From contig CM046000.1 of the NCBI GenBank assembly GCA_025175895.1, forward strand, positions 35,748,720 to 35,812,719: a stretch of 64,000 nucleotides of DNA, in the 5' to 3' direction. Below the pieces are notes generated by a model. That model saw only the letters and a list, made by a program, of their open reading frames with translations. It searched no databases and was not told the origin of the DNA. Origin of the DNA: Wurfbainia villosa (lineage: Eukaryota; Streptophyta; Magnoliopsida; Zingiberales; Zingiberaceae). Position 1 is the first letter of the stretch. Every line of letters begins with the position of its first letter. Shown here in pieces: positions 1 to 11,779 of the stretch. A program made the translations under genes and the position numbers.

Positions 1-790
1 GGTGTATCCCATGCACGATGGGTGATAACCTTTCTTGGATTGACATGCTAAACCTCTTTGCTTTTCGGTCTATATATGTAGGCTGCGAAAGACCAAGCAA
101 CGTTTGATCTATCTCTATAGATCTTAATCCCAGGATGTAGGTTGCTTCTCCCAGTCTTTCATGGAGAATGTCTTGGATAACCAAACCTTCAGCATTGTAA
201 GATTGACACATCGTTTCCTATAAGTAATATGTCATCGACATACAATACTAGGAACATTGCCTCCCACTAACCTTCTTGTACACACAAGGTTAAATGCGGA
301 TTTTGTGAGAAATCAAACTTTTTGATCGTCTCATCAAAGCGGATATTCGACTCTGGATGCTTGCTTTGATCCATAAATGGATCGTCGCAATTTGCATACC
401 TTGGTTTTATCAACCGATGTGAAACCCTCAGGCTGTATCATATACACGTCCTCGAGCAGGTTTCCATTAAGAAAAGCTGTTTTCACATCCATCTGCCATA
501 TCTCATAATCATAATGAGCCGCTATGGCCAGGAGCATTCGAATGGATTTAAGCATAGCTACAGGCGAATAGGTTTTATAATCAACACCTTGCTTTTGGCG
601 ATATCCTTTGCCACCAATCTAGCCTTATAGGTAATCACATTACCATCCATGCCGGTTTCCTCTTGAAAACCACTTGCACCCTATAGGCTTGATGCCTTGG
701 GTCGACGAGTTCGAACTTGGTTTTCATATGGAATCCATTTCCGACTTCATGGCATCAAGCCATTATCCTTCACGAACATCGGCCTTCTTC
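1..790 (-). pseudogene. Reverse transcriptase part of CopA-1 pol, broken
   Basis: RT copies element RNA into DNA. On the minus strand an open stretch (555-334) carries the Copia RT block with QMDVKTAFLNG, the first catalytic Asp, followed by the EDVYMIQPEGF block. The second catalytic motif YVDD is readable at 242-231. Upstream (about 560-790) the conserved GCKWVF-like and AKGF-like segments are recognisable only across frames. Stops and frameshifts separate these pieces, and the block runs into the window edge before RNase H. The sequence resembles the CopB RT (46036-46962) but is clearly a different family. Non-functional as read. Confidence 0.8.
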
Positions 791-1925
791 ATTTAGGCTC
801 CTCATCATATGAGTAACACGTTCGATTCACTTATGAAATCCATATCTCTCGGGAATGTTGCGTGTTCTGCGGATCTCGAAGATGTGGTGTTAGAATCCGG
901 GATTGCTCATCACTATAGTTTGCATTGTCTCACCGTATCTCATGATGTCTGTTGAGTCTCTCGGCCTCCTCAGCTCGGCGGCACTCCTTTGTTTTCTTGC
1001 AAGAGAAACTCTTTCTCTAGAAACACGGCATGCCTTGAAACAAACACCTTTTGTTCCACAGGATGATAGAATTGGTAACCCCTTGTTTCCTTAGGGTATC
1101 CAATAAATAGACATTTATCAGACTTAGCATCCGGTTTATCGTCTGATCCGCTTCACATAAGCGGGACAACCCCATATCTTCAAGTAAGATACATGAGGTT
1201 TCTTACCATTCCATATCTCGTATGGAGTAGTTGAGACTACCTTAGTAGGCATACATTTAACAAGTAAACAAGCGAAGTCATAACCCAAAGGACTTGGGAA
1301 GAGTTGCATGATTCATCATTGACGACCATGTCCAGTCGATTCGCCTCTCGGATACACCATTATCTTTGTGTGGTGTATAGGTGAGTCCATTGAGACAATA
1401 TGCCATTGTCTCTTAGATAATCAAGAAACTCTTGACTTAAGTATTCACCACCTCGATCCGATCAGTATTTTAATACTCTTGTCATGTTGTTTCTCTACTT
1501 CATTTCTGAATTCTTTGAACCTTTCAAAGGCTTCAGACTTGTGTTTCATCAAGAACACATACCCAAACCGTGAGTGATCATCGGTGAAGGTAATGAAGTA
1601 GCTATAGCCTCCTATGCTTGAGTTGACATAGGTCCACATACATCAGTATGTATTAGACCTAGTAACTCTCCCCTCGTTCACCTTTTCGGTAAAGGTAACT
1701 TAGTCATCTTGCCTTTTAAGCATGATTACATGTATATGAATCCATTCAAGCGATTCGAATTCACATCGGTGTAATTCGGACATGCGTTTCTTGCTTACAT
1801 GGCCATGACAATGCCACATATAGGAGTCTATTTGATTATCCTTTCGAGCACGTGTTGCTCGCGATATTGAAAATGTCCTTTGGATAAATCGCGTATAAAC
1901 ACCATTGCTTAAAGTTCGGTCCATA
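791..1925 (-). pseudogene. Integrase and GAG-pre-integrase part of CopA-1 pol, broken
   Basis: On the minus strand, 1639-1445 reads as the integrase core segment GGYSYFITFTDDHSRFGYVFL followed by the region leading to the second catalytic Asp. 1924-1700 is a remnant of the zinc-binding pre-integrase domain (WHCHGHVSKKRMSEL in place of a normal HRRLGH-type motif). 1140-900 retains the C-terminal IN segment with a GYPKETRGY-like block, spread over frames. The domain would bind element cDNA ends and insert them in the chromosome. Multiple frameshifts make it inactive. Domain order relative to RT supports Copia. Confidence 0.75.
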
Positions 1926-2814
1926 AGAACTCCATTCAGTTATGTAACAACAATTGTTACTAAAATCAAATGGAAACCATTTCTATTTAAACAAGAAATA
2001 GAAATGATGTTCTTTATCAAGAAGGAACATAAAAGCAATTGTCGATTCTAAGACAAGTCATGAGTTTTGACAAATACGTTCGATGGCGGCGACCTTTGCT
2101 CCATTCCCAACATAAATTTGACTCTCTCCTTCGAGTCTTCTTCACTTAGCCCATGTATGTCATTACATATATGAGCCACACCGATTCAATACCCAAGTGT
2201 CAGAAATAGAATGACAATCAATGAAGATTCTGAAGAAGATGGGGCATCCGATGCCTTATCCTTCTTCACTCAAGATAAATCTTGCATTTCTTCACATGGC
2301 TCTCCTTGCCATAATGATGGCAAGTTTCTCATGCTAGTTCTACCTTCTTAGCCCTTTCTTCTTTCTTCTGTTCCTTTGACTTCCTCTTAGAACCTTTCTT
2401 GAGGAATCAACTTGCAGCCTTCACTCGTGCTTCTGAAGACTCCACAGTCTTGACATATTGACATAGAGATGAACCTCCTAGCATCTCAATGAAGAGGAGC
2501 TTTAGACAACCTTTTGAATCTCGCTCATCAACAACTCACAAGATGAAGGACTACGATGAGCATCCATATGCTCATGTTGCTTTTAACTTGGGTTCCATCG
2601 TGGCTAGCATGCAACTCATGTTGAGAATCACTCACGTGTTTACGATAGCCAACAATTGGTCCAGTTGCATATCGTCACTAGGATGGGAAGAAGCGCTTGA
2701 GGACATATGCAAGCTTTTCACCTTGAGAACAATTCTCGAGTTTCTAAGCCTAGTCCAAGAAGTTCGCCCGGTCGATTTATTTGAATCCAAAATGGAGTCA
2801 ATTCAAACACTCAT
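1926..2814 (-). pseudogene. Gag and protease remnant of CopA-1
   Basis: The start codon inferred by alignment to CopA-2 and CopA-3 is at 2814 (minus). The Gag capsid part (about 2814-2450) aligns with the clean reading in CopA-2 but has several frameshifts. The zinc knuckle at about 2330-2280 has lost part of its CX2CX4HX4C pattern, while CopA-4 keeps it. The protease segment lies at about 2200-2000. An apparent plus-strand open frame at 2489-2881 is only the antisense of this gag. The product would have packaged element RNA in virus-like particles; this copy cannot encode it. Confidence 0.7.
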
Positions 2815-4052
2815 GATCAATTTATTCTTAGAAATCATATATGAGAAAATGATTTTAAAATGCATCAATATACATTTATAAATCCCATTCATTTTAATTT
2901 CAAAACCAAAATCACTTGGAGATTGTAGGTCCATCTCGAATGGTGATATCCATCGTAGTTATGAACAACCTTGGAGAGAGTCAACAAGCCATTCAACTGC
3001 GGTGAAGTATCATCTATACCGATTGCATATCCGTATATGCAACTATCACTATGCTATCAACTAATTGAATGTTCACACATACATCGGGTTGTTAACACAT
3101 TAACAAGTATGCATCATATGCATAGCACCCAACTTCACCTCCCTTTACATCGACCTTGGAGAGAGTCCAACAAACGATGCTCGGGTTAAAAGCCAACCCA
3201 TTAATCGGGACATAGTTTTAATATGGTTAGGCGCATTCAACCAATTAGCCCAGCTTGGAGAGAGTCCAACAACCAAAGCTAACGATTGACCTCGACTCTT
3301 ACCATATTAGTATTAAACTATTCCATGGTTTGAACATATATTGAGGTTGGAGGGCTTGGAGAGAGTCAACAACCCAAACAAGAAAGCGGAACTCTGGTTC
3401 TAACCATATTAATGGAAGGTGTAGGCTTTAATATTGTTTAAGGGTTTTTATGTCTCATCCTCTTTGCATGCAAATAACTATTATCTACATGGCATGGCAT
3501 ACATGGCATACATCTACATGTAACGACACGCATGGCATAATGTTATGCATCTAATGCAATTACATGGTCATACAATTATGTCATGTACAATATTTCCTTA
3601 TATGTCATAACTATTTATGGAAATAAAATATGTTTAAGATTTGATTCTCCAAATCAAATCATAATTAAATTAGGAAACAAATTTCCAAATCTAATCACAT
3701 ATTTTATTCATGGAATTATTTGATTAAGGAAAATCTATTTAGGAAACCAATTTCCTAAATCCTTAAAACTACTTATGGAAATAAAATATTTTAAGATTTG
3801 ATTTCCCAAATCAAATCATGATTAAATTAGGAAACAAATTTTCAGAATCTAATCAAATATTTTATTTATGGAAAATATCAATTTCCATAAATACTTCCAA
3901 CTTTCCAAAAGTGGAAGATTTCCATAAATACTTCTAGACTTTCCAAAATTGAAAAATTTCCATAAATACTTCTAAATTTCCAAAATTAGAAAATTTCGAA
4001 ATACATTATGACTATCGCAAAACCATTTTACGATTATGTGAAACACAACTTT
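2815..4052 (-). promoter_or_regulatory. CopA-1 5' leader with four spaced hairpins
   Basis: A 1.2 kb untranslated leader between primer-binding site and gag. Nearest the LTR it is AT-rich with repeated AAATCAAATC/GGAAATTTCC-like segments (3600-4000). Nearer gag it holds four copies of a motif that reads on the minus strand as TTGTTGGACTCTCTCCAAG or a one- to two-base variant, at about 3355, 3253, 3156 and 2971. Each forms TTGGA-loop-TCCAA. Spacing from the LTR side is about 102, 97 and 185 bases. No ORF of note. Confidence 0.7.
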
Positions 4053-4065
4053 GGCTCTGATACCC
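4053..4065 (-). other. CopA-1 primer-binding site
   Basis: The minus strand reads GGGTATCAGAGCC, one mismatch from the plant initiator-Met tRNA 3' end complement. It lies 2 bases inside the LTR end at 4068. Confidence 0.85.
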
Positions 4066-4067
4066 TT

Positions 4068-6165
4068 TGTTGGGTTTAGACGCCATGGCGTGTGTGTGTT
4101 CGATCATGTTTAAGTAAACATGAGCACAGTGAAGCAATAAAAATAATAAATCTATATTTATTACAACACACACAACACACGCATGCTATTACAACAAGTG
4201 TAGACATAACCGTAAATTAAAATTGCAATAAAAGAAATTAAACTACGTTATACCTTCCGTATGACGTGTAGCGGGAACGGCATCAACCGGAACGATCCTC
4301 GTAAGAATCGTCTCTATCCGTATCCACGCCGAGCTCCTCGGGATGACTTCGCTAACCACGAGCCGTCTTGTCACGGGTTACTAGCCTCGTGTTGAAGCGC
4401 GGCGTGATCGAGAGATGATCACGATCCGAATCCAAATTCGGACCTAAAACAAGTCCTCAAGACTTGCTTCTCCGGAGAGGTATTCGTCAACGATTGGCCG
4501 AATCGCCGTCCTCCACCTCAGAGGATTACGGAGATCAAATCCCGTATGTTAGCGCTGTCGGGCACTAACCGTCGTCAAGCGGCGCTCCGGCGAAGGAGAA
4601 GAAGCTGTCAGAAAACTGGACAGCTTGGTGGAGAAGATAGGCGCCCGGCCAAAACAAGGAGAGAAGAACTCACCTTGATGCCAAACCTAAGGAGGATCAC
4701 GGAACTCTTGGCAGCACGGCTGCGCTTGGTGAGGAGGAAGAAGCAACCTTACGGGCGCGGTTGCTGGGATGAAGTGGGCGGCAGGGTTAGGGTTTAATCC
4801 TATTTTATAGAGAACTAATTCTCTTAGTGGTTAATGGATCATATCCATAAAGCCCGTTAACCCGCTCCATTAAGATAAGTTAAAATAAACCAAACCATGA
4901 TGGTTTATTTTAAGTTAAAGCGAACCAACCTTTGGTTCATTAGTTTAATATAAACCAAACCCTTTGGTTTATTCTCATCCATTGGATTAGGACCAAACCA
5001 TTTGGTCCATCCATTATGTCTTCATAAGACCACGGCCCATCACGCTTCCATTGCGGTGAAACAATTTCATGCTCGCTTTATGTTTGGTCGACCAAACATA
5101 GTTTCTCTCGATGCGAGAATCCCATTCTCAAGCTCGTTTTAAATCCTTTGGATTACACTCGTTGTCGTGTGACCAAATAGGTTCTCGGTTTATGTTGGCC
5201 GTCTATAATTAACCATTAATTATAGAGCGATCATGAGTGGCACCTAGTAGTACATCATGATCCCCAATTAAGAAAAGATCAGCGGTTGATCGAACTATTT
5301 ACGAAACCCTTGATGGCTCGAATGAATCGTGCCCCATTCCCTTCACTCATCTTATACCCACTTGGTTGAGGACATGGTCTATTGTGTCAGTCCCCACTAA
5401 GTGACTCGTCACACCTAGCCAAGTATCATTTCCTCGTCCTCACAGTTCTAGTTACTCCACATGTATCGAAGAGTACCTTACTCTAAACATGTAATGCTTT
5501 GGCCAAAGACTTTAGTAACAATCAGACGAGAGGCCATGGGTATACATCTCCTCGCAAAGTGGTGAATCCTTTATAGGCTATTCAAACACCTTGATCACTT
5601 GACTTATACCCAATCATCCGGGTCCACATCTCCTTAGAGATGTTTGCTTAAGATGTCAAAGCATAAGTCTCCATGATCAAGATGACTTGAATACCGCAAG
5701 TCAAAGGAACATCGCACTTAAGCCACGATAAGAACTTCATTGACATATCTATATGCAGAGAACCATATGAAGTCTTACGGTGGTCACTCGATGAACTAGT
5801 TACCATAACTAGCATCACGATTAACTCGGACATCACTATGTCTCGGCCCGGTGAGAATCGGTGCTTGGATACGCAAGGGTATACCTCGTGCTAGTCTCGG
5901 CGAATTGATGGTGTCCAAATCCATCAATTCATCGACTAGGGATAATTAGATACATCACAATTACACATGTAGAGATACTCACTAGTTGTGATCCAATCAC
6001 AAATTCTCTCATGCTGTGAATCGTATCGTGGACATTCAGTAAATGAGTTTAAGATCCAATCAAATACATAAAACATGTACACTCAAATAGTGAATCTTCA
6101 TTTATCATATAAATGGTTCATACATAAGGCGATTGCCTTAGGACATCTCTCATATATTACTAACA
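4068..6165 (-). repeat. CopA-1 5' LTR
   Basis: 2,098 bp bounded by TGTTGGG...(plus strand) and ...ACTAACA, i.e. TGTTAGT...CCCAACA on the element strand. It aligns over its full length with the LTRs at 8309-10544 and 14856-17139 but is shorter because of many one- to three-base losses. It contains the U3/R promoter region and a GC-richer segment (about 4290-4780). Short open frames inside it are not genes. Confidence 0.85.
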
Positions 6166-6634
6166 CCTTCGCTTTGCTTGGGGTGGGGAAGATAACCTAA
6201 AGAAGATCAACACTTAGCCTTTTCTAGCTTGGATAGGATTCGGCCAAAAGAGGGAATGTAGAGGAAAAGCTTTAGGATTTCGGTGAGAAGAGAGGAAGAA
6301 GAAGAGAGGAAGTAAACAATTTCAATCTTCCCTCTTCTTTATAAAGGGGGGAGGAAGAGAAGTTCCTCTTTTCTTTTCTATGCCTCTTCATTTACCCTTA
6401 GTCCCATTTATCTATAGTTCCCCCCCTTCCTTAATCATACAATCCTATTGGGCTTATGGTTAGTGGGTACATCTATAGGGCTTGGCTATCTCTAGAGGTC
6501 TGGAGTTCAATTCCTAGGTCTTGTATCCATTTTTTGGCTTATTTTCTTTTGTTTTGGAAAAAGGCCTACATAAAGCCCATTATCATCAAGCCAAAAATTC
6601 TTGTAAAATTGCTAGGAATTTTACGGGCGTTACA
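6166..6634 (-). repeat. Fragment of a non-Copia LTR, probably Ty3/Gypsy
   Basis: On the minus strand it begins TGTAACGCCCGTAAAATTCC, the type of terminus common for plant Gypsy LTRs, exactly where CopA-2 gag is interrupted (6634/6635). The other end is cut by the CopA-1 LTR at 6165. A tract around 6480-6530 resembles the tRNA-like GTTCAATTCC box seen in several plant repeats. No coding sequence. Class assignment rests on the terminus only, so it is tentative. Confidence 0.5.
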
Positions 6635-7027
6635 GAGCAGTACCACAGATAAACCTTCTTGCATCTCAGAGGTGAAGAGGAGCTTGGAGACTTCGAACCT
6701 TTCGAATCTCACTTGCTTATCAAACAACTCATAAAGTTGAAGGACTACGATATGAGCATCTATATGCTCATGCTGCTTCCGTAGCTTGGGTTCCATCATG
6801 GCTAGCATGATGCAACTCATTTGTTCAGAATCACTCACATGTTTCTGATAGGCTAATAATTGGTCCAGAGTTGCATTGTCACTAGGATGGGCGGGAAGAG
6901 GCGCTTCAAAGACATTTGCAAGCTTTTCAACCTTGAGAACAATTCTCAAGTTTCTAAGCTAGTCCAAGAAGTTTGGCCTAGTCAATTTATTCGAATCCAA
7001 AATGGAACGCAAATTCAAAGACATCAT
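6635..7027 (-). pseudogene. CopA-2 Gag N-terminal fragment
   Basis: Start ATG at 7027 or 7024 (minus), followed by a Gag of the Retrotran_gag/UBN2 type: the segment SNKLTRPNFLD precedes an in-frame TAG replacing the usual Trp, then LRNLRIVLK and a 100-residue helical capsid part with LAYQKH, MEPKLRKQHEH and QVRFERFEVSKLLF. The reading frame continues for 23 codons into the foreign LTR beyond 6634, so any translated product would be a chimera. Family role: packaging of element RNA. Truncated and stopped, therefore inactive. Confidence 0.8.
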
Positions 7028-8294
7028 GATCAATCTTAGAAATACAAAACGAGCATATATAAGAAAGATGATTTTAAAATGCATCATTATACATTCATAA
7101 ATCTCATTCATTTTTTGAATTTCAAAAACCCCAAAATCACTTCAGGAGATCGTAGGTCCATCTCCGAATGGGCTGATATCCATCATAGATATGAACAACC
7201 TTGGAGAGAGTCCAACAAGCTATTCATAACTACGATGGTAGGTATCAAATATACCGATTGCATATCACGTATATGCAACTATCACAATGTGCTATCAACT
7301 AATTGAATGCTCACACATACATCGGGTTGTTAACACATTAACAAGTATGCATCATATGCATAGCACCCAACTTCACCTCCCTTTACATTGACCTTGGAGA
7401 GAGTCCAACAAGCCGATGCTCCAGGTTAAAGCCAACCCATTAATCGAGAAATAGCTTTAATATGGTTAGAGTGCATTCAACCAATTATCCCGGCTTGGAG
7501 AGGGTCCAACAACCAAAGCTAACGATTGACCTCTGACTCTTACCATATTAGTATTAAACTATTCCATGGTTTGAACATGTTCGGGTTCGAGCCGGGCTTG
7601 GAGAGTCCAACAATCCGAACAAGAAACGGAACTCTGGTTCTAACCATATTAATGGAAGGTGTAGGCTTTAATATTGAGTTAGGGTTTTTATGTATCATCC
7701 TCTTTGCATGCAAATAACTATTATCTACATGGCATGACATACATGGCATACATCTACATGTCACGACACGCATGACATAATGATATGCATCTAATGCAAT
7801 TACATGGCATACAATTATGTCTTGTACAAAATTTTCTTATATGTCATAACTATTTATGGAAATAAAATATGTTTAAGATTTGATTCTCCAAATCAAATCA
7901 TGATTAAATTAGGAAACAAATTTCCAAATCTAATCACATATTTTATTTGTGGAAATAGTTGATTAAGGAAAGTCAATTTAGAAAACCAATTTCCTAAATC
8001 ATCAAAACTACTTATGGAAATAAAATATTTAAATATTTGATTTCCCAAATAAAATCATGATTAAATTAGGAAACAAATTTCCAAAATCTAATCAAATATT
8101 TTATTTATGGAAAATATCAATTTCCATAAATACTTCCAACTTTCCAAAAGTAGAAGATTTCCATAAATACTTCTAGACTTTCCAAAATTAAAAATTTCCA
8201 TAAATACTTCTAACTTTCCAAAAGTAGAAAATTTCCAGAAATATCATTATGACTATTGCAAAATAATTTTACGATTATGTCGAAACACAACCTG
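7028..8294 (-). promoter_or_regulatory. CopA-2 5' leader with four spaced hairpins
   Basis: Same layout as CopA-1. Copies of the TTGGA-CTCTC-TCCAA hairpin motif are at about 7588 (one arm shortened), 7494 (loop CCCTC), 7392 and 7200, with spacings of about 94, 102 and 192. The LTR-proximal half is AT-rich with internal near-repeats. No gene. Confidence 0.75.
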
Positions 8295-8307
8295 GGCTCT
8301 GATACCA
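8295..8307 (-). other. CopA-2 primer-binding site
   Basis: The minus strand reads TGGTATCAGAGCC, an exact match to the usual plant initiator-Met tRNA complement, one base from the LTR end. Confidence 0.9.
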
Positions 8308-8308
8308 C

Positions 8309-10544
8309 TGTTGGGTTTCCGGCACCGCGGCGAGTGTGTGTTCGAACATGTTTCGTAAACATATGCACAGCGGAGGGAATAAAATAATAAATCTAATTTA
8401 TTACAACACACACATCACACGCATGCATAGTACAACATGTGTAGACATAACCGTAAATTTAAATTTTGCAATAAAAGGAAATTTATACTACGTATACCTG
8501 ACGTATCACGTGTAGCAGGAAAGACATCAACAGGAACGATTCTCGCTAGAATCGTCTCTATCCGTATCCACACCGAGTATCTTTGGGATGACTTCGCAAA
8601 GTCACGAGCCTCGTCTTCGTACGGGTTACTAGCCTCGTGTTGAAGACGATGTGATCGAGAGAAGATCACGATCCGAATCAAAATTCGGATCCAAAACGAG
8701 TCCTCAAAAACTTGCTTCTCCGGAGAGGTATTCGTCAACCGTTTAACGAATCATTCGTCCTCCACCTATGAGGATTACCGGAGATCGAATCCCCGGTAAG
8801 GAAGGCACTGTCGGAGCTCCAAACATCATCAAAACGACACTCCGACAACAAGGAAACAAGCTGTCCAGATAACTGGACAGCTTTGGTGGAGACCTTGCGC
8901 CGGCCAAAGGGAAGAGGACCGGCTAGTCCTTGGTCACCGGAGCCAAGGAGGGTCGCCGGAGGATCACCGGCAGCAGCAAGTGGCCGGCGGCAGCAGGTGG
9001 TTGTCCGGCGGCAAGGAGGTGGCAGTAGCTCCATGAAGTTGGCGGCAACACAATGTTGGGCGGCAACAACAAAAGAGGAGCTAGGGTTTTGGGCGGCAAC
9101 TCAATGGCTTATTCCCCTTAGGTTTTTGAGAAAAACCCTTAAGCCGTGTTTTTATAGAGAACACATTCTCCTAACGGTTATTGGTTCATAACCAAAATCC
9201 GTTAACCCGCTCCAATAACTTAAGTTAAAATAAACCAAACCGATTTGGTCTATTTTAAGTTAAAACGAATCGAACCAACTTTGGTTCATTCGTTTAAAAC
9301 AAACCAAACCCCTTTAGTTTATTCTCCTCCATTGGATTAGAACCAAACCAATTTGGTTCATCCATCATGTCTTCATAAGACAAGGCCCATCCACGCTTCC
9401 ATTGCGACTGAAACGATTTCATGCTCACTCCATGTTTGGTCCAACCAAACCTAGCTTCTCTCGGTCTGAGAATCTCATTCTCAAGCTCGTTTTAAATCCT
9501 TAGGATTACGCTCGTTGTGCGTGTGACCAAATAGGTTCTCGGTTTATGTTGGCCGTCTATAATTAACCATTAATTATAGAACAATCATGAGTGGCACCTA
9601 GTAGAACATCATAATCCCCAATTAACCGAAAAGATCAACGGTTGATCCAGAACTATTTCTGAAACCCTTCGGCAGCTCGAACGAATCGTGCCCCATTCCC
9701 TTCACTCATCTTATACCCACTTGGTTCAGGACATGGTCTATAGTGTCAGTCCCCACTAGGCTGACTACGTCACACCTAGCCCATGTATCATTTCCTCATC
9801 CTACGGATTCTAGTTACTGCACATGTATCGAAGAGTACCTTACTCTAAACATGTAATGCTTTGGCCAAAGACTTTAGTAACAATCCGACGAGAGGCCATG
9901 GGTATACATCTCCTCGCAAGGAGTGGTGAATCCTTTATAGGATATTCAAACACCTTCGATCACTTCGACTTATACCCAATCATCCCGGGTCCACATCTCC
10001 TTAGAGATGCTTGCTTAAGATGTCAAAGCATAAGTCTTTATGATCAAGATGACTTGAATACCGCAAGTCAAAGGAACATCACACTTAAGTTGCAGTAAGA
10101 ACTTCATTGACATATTTATATATGCCGAGAACCATATGAAGTCTTACGACTGGTCACTCCAATGAACTAGTTACCATAACTAGCATCCACGATTAACTCC
10201 GGACATCACAATGTCTCCAACCAGTGAGAATCATCTACTTGGATACACCAAGGAGTATACCTCGTGCTAGTCTCGACAGAATCAATGGTGTCCAAATCCA
10301 TCAATTCATCGACTAGGGATAATTCCGATACATCACAATTACACATGTAGAGATGCTCACTAGTTGTGATCCAATCACAAATTCTCTCATGCTATGAATC
10401 GTATCGTGGACATTCAGTAAATGAGTTTAAGATCTAATCAAATACATGAAAACATGTATACTCAAATAGCGAATCTTCATTTATCATATAAATGGTTCAA
10501 ACATAAGGTGATTGCCTTAGGACATCTCTCATATATCACTAACA
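8309..10544 (-). repeat. CopA-2 5' LTR
   Basis: 2,236 bp with TGTTAGTG...CCCAACA ends on the element strand. A GC-rich segment with CCGGCGGC repeats (8880-9030) gives open frames on both strands that are not conserved in the sister LTRs, so I treat them as noncoding. Confidence 0.88.
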
Positions 10545-11729
10545 TTCATGATGTTATTCATGTTGATGAACTTTCATTGTAGCTCGAGTGTAAGCTTCCT
10601 TAGACTTGAGGTATTCAAGTCATATTGATCATGGTGACTTATGCTTTGACTTCTTTGTAGCTATCTCTATAGGAGATGTCACTCTAGGTTGATTGGGTAT
10701 AAGTCAAAGTGATCGAAGACTTTTGAATAACTCATAAAGGATTCACCACTCCTGTAAAGAAGATGTATACCCTAGGCATCTTGTCAGGATTGTTACTAAG
10801 AAGTCTCTAGCCAGAGCAATTATATTAAGAAGATAGTCTCCTTGGACACATGTAGGTAGTTACTTGAAATGCGACCTTGGTTTTTCCCTTTTTGGGTTTA
10901 ATTTTTAGTTATAGATGAGACCAAGAATAACCAAAAATCCCTAGTGTAAATTTTAGGGCTTACACCTTCCATTAATATAGTATGAATTAGAGTTCAATTT
11001 CATGTTTGAGTTGTTGGACTCTTTCCAAGCTTGGTATGACATTGGATATGTTTAAACCATTGAGATTCGATGTTCCATTAAATGGTAAGAACCAGAGTCT
11101 AAGTTTCTAGGTTGAGTTGTTGGACTCTCTCCAAGTCTGGCTAGAAAATTAGATGTGTTCGAACCATTTAATTTCGATCTCATGATTAATAGGTTGACCC
11201 TAACTGAAAGCATTAATTTGTTGGACTCTCTCCAAGGTCAATGTGGATAGAGATGCAATTAGATGATATGTATTTGATGCATATATATTAATGAGTAAAC
11301 AACCTAATGTATATATGAACATTCAATTAGTTGATATCACAAAGTGATAGTTGTATAAATGTTATATAATTCATACTGTTAATACCTACCATTAGAACTA
11401 AGATTGGCTTGTTGGACTCTCTCCAAGGTTAATCTTAGCTATAGTGCATATCAACTCACTAGGAGAAAACCTACTATCACTCAAATTCAAAGTTAGGGCT
11501 CTTGAATTCGAATAAAATAGTGGGAGTTCTAATCAATGTAAATTATTTACGTTATAAATTCATCTCTTATACATTTTTCTTTGTATGTCTAGGTTTTCTT
11601 AATAGAATAGCATGTCAACCTCTATTAACTTACATTCAATTTTCGATGCAAACAAATTAACTGGGCCAAACTTCTTGGGCTGGCTTCAGAACTTGAGAAT
11701 TATTTTCCAGGATGAAAAGATAGCTTATG
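10545..11729 (+). mobile_element. CopA-3: partial plus-strand Copia copy
   Basis: 10545-10880 is an inverted, diverged match to part of the CopA-2 LTR (around 9810-10110). After a short unmatched stretch comes the CopA leader with its hairpin array (to 11611) and the start of gag. The LTR 3' end and primer-binding site are missing, so there was an internal deletion. Gag is cut at 11730 by a foreign LTR. It lies head-to-head with CopA-2. Confidence 0.75.
10945..11611 (+). promoter_or_regulatory. CopA-3 leader with four spaced hairpins
   Basis: Plus-strand version of the leader. TTGTTGGACTCTCTCCAAG or a one-base variant occurs at about 11011, 11117, 11220 and 11412. Spacings of 106, 103 and 192 match the other copies although the sequence between the motifs has diverged considerably. 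Confidence 0.75.
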
Positions 11730-11734
11730 TGTAA
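11612..11734 (+). pseudogene. CopA-3 Gag start, cut by LTR insertion
   Basis: ATG at 11612 opens a 40-codon frame with FDANKLTGPNFLGWLQNLRII, the normal N-terminus of this Gag type, with the Trp that CopA-2 has lost. The last codons and TAA stop (11732-11734) come from the TGTAAAATACC terminus of the inserted LTR at 11730. It fixes the true gag start for the whole CopA family. Confidence 0.85.
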
Positions 11735-11748
11735 AATACCGGGAAATA

Positions 11749-11779
<31 letters not shown>

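Larger units (their letters stand above)
1..6165 (-). mobile_element. CopA-1: Ty1/Copia LTR retrotransposon, truncated by window edge
   Basis: Read on the minus strand it has a 5' LTR (6165 to 4068), a tRNA-Met primer-binding site, a 1.2 kb leader, gag, zinc knuckle, protease, integrase and reverse transcriptase up to the window edge. IN before RT marks it as Copia, not Gypsy. RNase H and the 3' LTR would lie left of position 1. Compared with CopA-2 and CopA-4 it has lost many single bases, so coding and LTR sequence are heavily frameshifted. It sits inside the foreign LTR piece at 6166-6634; the bases next to its LTR (6166-6170, CCTTC) are one half of the expected target duplication. Closest relatives in the window are CopA-2, -3 and -4. 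Confidence 0.85.
6635..10544 (-). mobile_element. CopA-2: 5' part of a Copia element
   Basis: Minus-strand element with 5' LTR (10544-8309), primer-binding site, leader and the first 390 bases of gag. It stops at 6634 where a foreign LTR begins. It abuts CopA-3 (plus) at 10544/10545, where it seems inserted in the CopA-3 LTR; TTCAT at 10545-10549 is one half of the expected target duplication. The downstream half (rest of gag, pol, 3' LTR) would be left of the window or lost. Confidence 0.85.

Noticed and set aside
2489..2881. 130-codon plus-strand open frame
   Set aside because: It is the antisense of CopA-1 gag; the minus-strand reading aligns with CopA-2 and CopB Gag.
2971..3373. CRISPR-like regularly spaced repeats
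   Set aside because: Only four copies, spacers far too long and shared between element copies; context is a plant retrotransposon leader.
6480..6530. tRNA gene or SINE suggested by a GTTCAATTCC box
   Set aside because: No A box at the right distance and no cloverleaf; it sits inside an LTR fragment.
8735..9191. GC-rich overlapping open frames on both strands (Pro/Arg/Gly-rich)
   Set aside because: Lie inside the CopA-2 LTR and are not conserved in the other two CopA LTRs.
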